Below the pieces are notes generated by a model. That model was not told the origin of the DNA. It saw only the letters and a program-made list of their open reading frames with translations, and did no database searches. This document shows positions 15,158 through 18,921 of a stretch of 18,921 nucleotides of DNA, piece after piece (the stretch's first letter is position 1; the number at the start of each line of letters is the position of its first letter). The translations under genes were made by a program, and so were the position numbers. Source of the stretch: Clostridia bacterium (GTDB lineage: Bacteria; Bacillota; DSM-16504; Desulfitibacterales; Desulfitibacteraceae); NCBI GenBank assembly GCA_018333845.1, contig JAGXSK010000052.1:1-18921 (forward strand). The letters run 5' to 3'.

Positions 15158-15883
15158 TTATTGACTTGCCATGTACCTTAAAATACCCCGATAAATTGCT
15201 TCAGCTAACTTATCTTGATAAGTAGGATCAATGAGTTTCTTTTCTTCCTTTGGATTTGATAAAAACCCTAATTCTACAATACACCCTGGCATATTTATAT
15301 TATCCAGCAAATATGAGGTGTTTATAGATATAGCTTCTCTTTTGGTATGGGTGGCTGCTTTAAGTTCGGCCTGGATAGACCTGGCCAGGTCAGCTCCCTT
15401 ATCGCTTTTTGGATGAAAGAAGGTTTGGGCTCCTGACCACTTGGAGCCAAAGCTGTTTACATGTATACTAACAACTATTTCAGGTTTTTTTTGCTTAATA
15501 ATTTCAAGTCTGGCATCCAAGTCTCTTTTTTTCATGGTACCTGGGCCAGGGGTTAAAAAGTCCTCATCCTCATCCCTTATAAGTACAACTAATGCTCCGT
15601 CCTTACTTAATTTTTTTGCCAGTCTTTCTGATACCTGCAGTGTAATATCCTTTTCTTTGGTCCCCAGGGCACCCCTGGCACCAGGGTCATAGCCGCCATG
15701 TCCGGGATCAATAACTATTACCTTTTTTTGGACAGCCCATGTCATGGCTGATATGGTTCTGGTATCTATGAGAGCAGTAAGATAAAAATACATCAGTAAC
15801 AAAACAGCTAATAATACTATGGCTATGCTCATGAGGGTATATCTTATTTTAATAACATAGAAACCAGTATGCTTAAATGGCAT
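15158..15883 (-). CDS. cwlD: N-acetylmuramoyl-L-alanine amidase, CwlD-like
   Basis: Zinc amidase (Amidase_3) that removes peptide side chains from muramic acid. In spore formers CwlD does this with PdaA to make the muramic-delta-lactam of the spore cortex. 241 residues. An N-terminal membrane segment or uncleaved signal (about 13-36) directs it outside the mother-cell membrane. Zinc ligands are H62 (DPGHGG), E77 (KEKDITL) and H141 (SIHVNSF); the catalytic Glu is E204 (VELGFLSN). All are present. The position downstream of truA-rplM-rpsI matches the Bacillus order truA-rplM-rpsI-ybaJ-ybaK-cwlD, which supports the name. The start is the ATG at 15883 after AAAGGAGAGG; both lie in a long hairpin (see findings), suggesting regulated translation. 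Confidence 0.9.
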   Translation of the reverse strand: MPFKHTGFYVIKIRYTLMSIAIVLLAVLLLMYFYLTALIDTRTISAMTWAVQKKVIVIDPGHGGYDPGARGALGTKEKDITLQVSERLAKKLSKDGALVVLIRDEDEDFLTPGPGTMKKRDLDARLEIIKQKKPEIVVSIHVNSFGSKWSGAQTFFHPKSDKGADLARSIQAELKAATHTKREAISINTSYLLDNINMPGCIVELGFLSNPKEEKKLIDPTYQDKLAEAIYRGILRYMASQ

Positions 15884-15938
15884 AAGAAAACCTCTCCTTT
15901 CTAGATTAAATCTATGCCGGAGAGGCCTTTCTTATGCT
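15880..15938 (-). promoter_or_regulatory. hairpin enclosing the cwlD ribosome binding site and start codon
   Basis: On the minus strand GCATAAGAAA-GG-CCTCTCC (5' arm) pairs with GGAGAGG-T-TTTCTTATGC (3' arm). The top of the stem continues with TAGATT / AATCTA. The 3' arm holds the Shine-Dalgarno sequence GGAGAGG and the ATG. The stem followed by TTTTCTT is also terminator-like. Confidence 0.7.
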
Positions 15939-15971
15939 CTTTAATTTTCGTTAACCACACTACCATTGAGA

Positions 15972-16148
15972 CTAACAAATATATAGTCCCCACCATCCTA
16001 ACTTTTCACCACAAATATCGCAAAATGCATAATCTTCTTCTCTTTTAATTTTTTCATGGTTACAGGTTTCTTTTATAAAAGCTAACTCAGAACTCAATAA
16101 TTGCATTTGTTCCATAATTTCATCTATCCTGGTTTTTGTAACTTCCAT
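15972..16148 (-). CDS. 58-residue zinc-finger protein, copy 2
   Basis: Not a named family that I recognise. The protein reads MEVTKTRIDEIMEQMQLL... and ends ...YAFCDICGEKLGWWGLYIC. The N-terminal half (about 1-27) is a short amphipathic or coiled-coil helix. The C-terminal half has C29-x-H31 and C43-x2-C46-GEKLGWWG, a likely zinc site in a ribbon-like finger. It is 38 of 58 residues identical to the neighbouring gene 16446-16622. The ATG at 16148 follows GAGGGGG at about 10 bases. Conserved codons, the same length and the same motif in two diverged copies show that it is a real gene. A TATAAT-like -10 lies at 16200-16195 on the minus strand. Confidence 0.75.
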   Translation of the reverse strand: MEVTKTRIDEIMEQMQLLSSELAFIKETCNHEKIKREEDYAFCDICGEKLGWWGLYIC

Positions 16149-16356
16149 GATAGTAATACCCCCTCTTTCGATAAATAACTATCTTGTTATTAATATTATA
16201 TTCCATAGTGTTTTTTTCTCCTAAACTTTTTCGGTTAGCTGTATGAAATTTGAGGTAAGTGGGTTATTTCATCCCTTTACTGGTTTAATTGAAGTTTATT
16301 TGTGGCTATTTTTCCCCCAAAATGCATTGGCCTATACAATTATTTTTTAAATAAAT
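16149..16356. other. AT-rich spacer between the two zinc-finger genes
   Basis: No ORF is supported here. It holds the ribosome binding site and probable -10 (16195-16200, minus strand) of the downstream small gene, and separates it from the terminator at 16357-16400. No further repeat or RNA was recognised. Confidence 0.4.
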
Positions 16357-16400
16357 AAAACCCTCCCTATTTGGACTACCTCCATATGAGGAAGGATTTT
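16357..16400 (-). terminator. terminator after the first zinc-finger gene
   Basis: On the minus strand AAAATCCTTCC (16400-16390) pairs with GGGAGGGTTTT (16367-16357) over 11 bp with two G-U pairs. The loop carries a smaller CTC/GAG stem, and the hairpin is followed by ATTTATTT. It lies 45 bases after the stop at 16446. Confidence 0.6.
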
Positions 16401-16445
16401 ATGGTTCATTAATATTCATTGACAGGGCAACTTTTTGAAGAGTAA

Positions 16446-16622
16446 TTAGGTAATGTATAGTCCCCACCATCCTAACTTTTCACCGCAAATATTGCAGAAA
16501 GCATAATCTTCTTCTCTCTTTTTCTCTTCATGTGAACAAGACTTTTTCATAAGGGCTAATTCAAAACCCAACAACTCAATTTGTTGTTTGATTTCTTCTA
16601 TCTTAGCTTTCTTTTCTTCCAT
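16446..16622 (-). CDS. 58-residue zinc-finger protein, copy 1
   Basis: Paralogue of the gene at 15972-16148: same length, 38 of 58 residues identical, with the C-terminal half from C29 almost unchanged. It has C29, H31, C43 and C46 as candidate metal ligands, then GEKLGWWGLYI. The N-terminal half (MEEKKAKIEEIKQQIELLGF) is a charged helix, probably a coiled coil. The ATG at 16622 has GGAGG (16631-16635) at 8 bases; the upstream in-frame ATG at 16637 contains this ribosome binding site and is rejected. It sits between rpsI and cwlD, where Bacillus has ybaJ and ybaK, but I see no similarity to those. Function unknown; nucleic-acid or protein binding is a guess from the finger. Confidence 0.75.
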   Translation of the reverse strand: MEEKKAKIEEIKQQIELLGFELALMKKSCSHEEKKREEDYAFCNICGEKLGWWGLYIT

Positions 16623-16661
16623 TATAAACACCTCCATGTCTGAATATTCTTATCTTTAATT

Positions 16662-16812
16662 ATATTACTACAGCGAAAGGTTACTCGTTTCGTTACATTC
16701 CTACGCCATAGGGACGGTTCCATCGTCTTCCCTTCGGACCTTCGTTGCACTACGGTGACCCTCGAACCGTCCCCATGGCTCCGCTAATTGCTAGATTTCG
16801 CTGTAGTAATAT
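16662..16812. repeat. 151-base foldback element with two nested inverted repeats
   Basis: Outer ends ATATTACTACAGCGAAA (16662-16678) and TTTCGCTGTAGTAATAT (16796-16812) are perfect 17-base inverted repeats. An inner pair GCCATAGGGACGGTTC (16705-16720) and GAACCGTCCCCATGGC (16764-16779) matches at 15 of 16 positions. The centre (16721-16763) is GC-richer than the flanks. There is no ORF. It fills most of the stretch between rpsI and the small zinc-finger gene. Confidence 0.8.
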
Positions 16813-16884
16813 TATATAACCAAAATTAATTTTCTTCTAAATATTTTCGATTAACAGTATAAAACAAACTGTGAACGGTTAATT

Positions 16885-16909
16885 ATGAGGCATAAGTGGT
16901 ATGCCTCAT
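16885..16909. other. perfect 10-bp hairpin after the rpsI terminator
   Basis: ATGAGGCATA-AGTGG-TATGCCTCAT. No T run follows on either strand. It stands in tandem with the terminator at 16916-16953 and may protect or back up the 3' end of the ribosomal transcript. Confidence 0.5.
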
Positions 16910-16915
16910 GATGCA

Positions 16916-16953
16916 TATAAAAAGTCAGATGGGTAATAACTTCCCATCTGACT
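16916..16953 (-). terminator. terminator of the truA-rplM-rpsI operon
   Basis: AGTCAGATGGG (16923-16933) and CCCATCTGACT (16943-16953) are a perfect 11-bp stem. On the minus strand it is followed by TTTTTATAT. It lies 49 bases past the rpsI stop. Confidence 0.88.
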
Positions 16954-17001
16954 AGCTAGTTCTTCATTATTTAATATTTTAATTTGTGTATATGGAATGC
17001 T

Positions 17002-17394
17002 CTATCTCTTTGAGAACTGTGGTGCCTTACGAGCTTTCTTCAAGCCATACTTTCTTCTTTCTTTCATTCTTGGGTCACGAGTTAGAAAACCATTTCTCTT
17101 TAAAGGAGGTCTATATCCCTCATCAGCTACTAAAAGAGCCCTGGCTATACCCATTCTAATAGCTCCTGCCTGTCCAGTGGAGCCTCCACCTTCAACCTTT
17201 GCTTTAACATCAAACCTTCCCAAGGTCTCAGTCACATCAAAGGGCTGTCTAATAATCATTTTCAGGGTTTCTTTATCAAAGTAATCATCAATGTCTCTGT
17301 TATTTACAGTGATTTTTCCGTCTCCTGGTACTAGATATACTCTAGCTACAGAGCTCTTTCTTCTGCCTGTTCCGTAAAATTGTACCTGTGCCAT
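17002..17394 (-). CDS. rpsI: 30S ribosomal protein S9
   Basis: Small-subunit protein whose C-terminal tail reaches the P-site tRNA. 130 residues, the standard length. It begins MAQVQFYGTGRRKSSVARVY and ends with the family signature ...LKKARKAPQFSKR, with the conserved SKR tail intact. The conserved GGGSTGQAGAIRMGIARAL segment is present. The ATG at 17394 follows AAAGGAGG; an upstream in-frame start at 17421 would overlap rplM and is rejected. It starts 14 bases after the rplM stop, and is the last gene before the terminator. Confidence 0.97.
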   Translation of the reverse strand: MAQVQFYGTGRRKSSVARVYLVPGDGKITVNNRDIDDYFDKETLKMIIRQPFDVTETLGRFDVKAKVEGGGSTGQAGAIRMGIARALLVADEGYRPPLKRNGFLTRDPRMKERRKYGLKKARKAPQFSKR

Positions 17395-17408
17395 ATTAGT
17401 CCTCCTTT

Positions 17409-17837
17409 CTATGCTCCCCAAGTTTCTGGCTTTTGAGCTTGGTGTGGATGTTCACTACCTTTATATACTCTAAGCTTTGTTAACATTTGTCTGCCCAGCT
17501 TATTATGCGGCAGCATTCCCTTAACTGCTTTCAAGATTACTTTCTCTGGTGATTTGCTAATAAAAGTTTGATAATCCATGGATTTTATCCCGCCTGGATA
17601 ACCTGTGTGCCAGTAATATCTTTTCTGGGACAGCTTATTGCCTGTTAAATGAATCTTTTCTGCGTTAATTACAATTACATGATCTCCCACATCCACATGG
17701 GAAGTAAATATTGGTTTATGTTTACCTCTTAGCAATACTGCTATTTCAGAGGCCAGTCTGCCTAAGGTTTTACCATCAGCATCTATTAGATACCACTTTC
17801 TAGCTACTTCATTAGGCTTAGCCATAAAGGTTTTCAT
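17409..17837 (-). CDS. rplM: 50S ribosomal protein L13
   Basis: Early-assembling large-subunit protein. 142 residues, standard length. Family segments: KWYLIDADGKTLGRLASEIA near the start, GDHVIVINAEKIHLTGNK, YYWHTGYPGG, and AVKGMLPHNKLGRQML. The ATG at 17837 follows AAGGAGGG. It is paired with rpsI as in nearly all bacteria, and preceded by truA at 86 bases. Confidence 0.97.
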   Translation of the reverse strand: MKTFMAKPNEVARKWYLIDADGKTLGRLASEIAVLLRGKHKPIFTSHVDVGDHVIVINAEKIHLTGNKLSQKRYYWHTGYPGGIKSMDYQTFISKSPEKVILKAVKGMLPHNKLGRQMLTKLRVYKGSEHPHQAQKPETWGA

Positions 17838-17923
17838 AATATCCCTCCTTAAACTTGTTACTACTTATATATTTACCAGATTAACGGGGCAGGTAATCTG
17901 AATAAACTCTTACCCATGTTATT
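17838..17923 (-). promoter_or_regulatory. possible L13 leader between truA and rplM
   Basis: The short spacer holds a hairpin on the minus strand: CAGATTA (17900-17894) pairs with TAATCTG (17883-17877) around a C-rich loop, with GGTAA-type elements on both sides. Firmicutes often have an autoregulatory L13 leader exactly here. The match to that family is by position and general shape only. Confidence 0.35.
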
Positions 17924-18727
17924 TTAATAAAATAGTGGTGGCATGTCAAGATTTTCTGCTTTACAGAAGAAATTTTCCTTCATCTCATAGTCAACTTTAA
18001 TCAAACATAAGCCCTTTGCCGGAGCAGTAGGTCCCGCAAGGTTGCGATCCCTGGCTCCAATTATGCAAGGAATGTCTTCTGGCAAAAGCTTGCCGTTGCC
18101 AACATTTATTAGTGTTCCTGCTATTATTCTAACCATATTGTGCAGAAATCCATCTCCGTAAATATCTAAGAAAATAAAATTCTGATGTTGAGATATTTTA
18201 CATTCCTTTATATTTCTTACAAAGGTTTTCTTTTCAGTCTTGGCCACACAAAAACTGCGAAAATCATGCACACCCTTAAATAGTGAAACTGCTTCAGACA
18301 TTTTTGTAAAATCAAGTTTTTGCTTAATATGAACACTTATTTTATTGAAAAAAACATGAGGAAATTTTCCTGCATAAATATGATATCTATACCATTTACC
18401 CTTAGCATCTTTAATGGGATGAAAGTCATCCCCAGCAGTTTCACTCTTATATACTATAATATCCTCAGGGAGTATTCCATTCAAGGCTTCTGGATACCTG
18501 TCACAGGGTATAGAACTGCTGGTTCGAAATGCTGCAACCTGGCCCAGGGCGTTTACACCTGCATCTGTTCTTCCTGCACCAATAACTTGAACTTCTTCAC
18601 CTGTTAGAAGCTTTAGCCCCTTTTGCAATTCACCTTGTATTGTTTTTAAATGGGGCTGCCTGGGCTGTATCTGCCACCCGCTGTATTGTTCACCTAAATA
18701 TGCAAGGGTAAGTTTAATCGTCTTCAC
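17924..18727 (-). CDS. truA: tRNA pseudouridine(38-40) synthase TruA
   Basis: Converts uridines 38-40 of the tRNA anticodon arm to pseudouridine. 267 residues. It begins MKTIKLTLAYLGEQYSGWQI and carries the catalytic Asp in GRTDAGVNALGQVAAF (D55). The usual motif is GRTDAGVHA, so N59 replaces the common His. Later segments HNMVRIIAGTLINVG and the DRNLAGPTAPAKGL motif are typical. The start is a GTG at 18727 with AGAGG at 8 bases. The open frame continues upstream to 18817, but those 30 codons lie in foldback copy C and are not part of the protein. It heads the truA-rplM-rpsI order usual in Firmicutes; the energising-coupling-factor genes that often precede it are outside the window. Confidence 0.95.
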   Translation of the reverse strand: MKTIKLTLAYLGEQYSGWQIQPRQPHLKTIQGELQKGLKLLTGEEVQVIGAGRTDAGVNALGQVAAFRTSSSIPCDRYPEALNGILPEDIIVYKSETAGDDFHPIKDAKGKWYRYHIYAGKFPHVFFNKISVHIKQKLDFTKMSEAVSLFKGVHDFRSFCVAKTEKKTFVRNIKECKISQHQNFIFLDIYGDGFLHNMVRIIAGTLINVGNGKLLPEDIPCIIGARDRNLAGPTAPAKGLCLIKVDYEMKENFFCKAENLDMPPLFY

Positions 18728-18751
18728 ATTATTTACCTCTATATATTTTAT

Positions 18752-18921
18752 AAGAAAATGTCCATATGCACGAACCCTAATTGAATTTTCCAGCAATTGT
18801 TGGTCCATGGAGGCCAAAGAGGCGTGATGATTTGCACTGTTTGAGCGAAGCGAGTTGGCAAAGCATAGGCTTTTTGGCTGGAATGGGCCTTAGAATTGCT
18901 AAAATTTAATTCCAGGTGAGG
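18752..18921. repeat. foldback element, copy C (most complete), runs off the window
   Basis: The left end AAGAAAATGTCCATATGCAC and the following 70 bases match copy B. The right part (18893-18921) matches the right part of copy A. The two halves are imperfect inverted repeats of each other: on reverse-complementing the right half, AATTAAATTTTAGCAATT aligns with AATTGAATTTTCCAGCAATT of the left, and GCCAAAAAGCC aligns with GCCAAAGAGGC. The fold ends in a central loop around GAGCGAAGCGAG. From copy A, about 16 bases of the right end are missing here, giving a full length near 185. Confidence 0.8.

Noticed and set aside
18728..18817. Thirty extra codons at the start of truA
   Set aside because: They are translated foldback element, and the GTG at 18727 has its own ribosome binding site and gives the usual TruA N-terminus.

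Overview
The window looks like a chromosomal segment of a low-GC, anaerobic, spore-forming member of the Firmicutes (class Clostridia). The evidence is a proline T-box leader, strong AAGGAGG-type ribosome binding sites with some TTG and GTG starts, the truA-rplM-rpsI...cwlD block (close to the Bacillus order), a sporulation-type CwlD amidase, an oxygen-sensitive 2-hydroxyacyl-CoA dehydratase activase family protein, and an AmmeMemoRadiSam radical-SAM cassette. Species cannot be assigned from the sequence alone.

Layout, left to right. (1) 1-1005, minus: proC, cut by the window edge, behind a complete T-box leader with specifier CCC (proline), a leader terminator and a consensus promoter. (2) 1170-1331, plus: a 53-residue Cys-rich protein, DUF1540-like. 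(3) 1417-8005, minus: one tight operon in the order giant two-ATPase activase fusion (1348 aa), ABC ATPase, lipoprotein substrate-binding protein, permease, then a terminator. (4) 8006-8232: a divergent control region with a near-consensus Fur box. (5) 8233-8913, plus: a Crp/Fnr-family regulator. (6) 8985-12262, minus: a Memo-AMMECR1 fusion, the AmmeMemoRadiSam radical SAM enzyme, and a TIM-barrel isomerase-like protein. (7) 12290-12470: two copies of a foldback element. (8) 12473-14898, minus: cysteine desulfurase and ThiI. (9) 15158-15883, minus: cwlD, with its start site inside a long hairpin. (10) 15972-16622, minus: two paralogous 58-residue zinc-finger proteins, then a different foldback element. 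(11) 17002-18727, minus: truA, rplM, rpsI, with a third copy of the first foldback element upstream of truA and running off the window.

How the genes work together. The cysteine desulfurase supplies persulfide sulfur to ThiI for 4-thiouridine in tRNA. TruA, L13 and S9 are translation housekeeping, and CwlD matures spore cortex. The least understood parts are the activase/ABC-transporter operon and the AmmeMemo cassette. In the first, a Fur box sits exactly where it could repress both divergent units, and the activase's C-terminal module seems to have lost cysteines I remember as near-invariant in its relatives, so it may not be an ordinary dehydratase activase. The AmmeMemoRadiSam system is widespread but of unknown function; here it has a probable third operon member. 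Repeats are the other notable layer: a foldback element family with three copies here, one apparently a deletion derivative and one a half-copy, plus an unrelated 151-base foldback.
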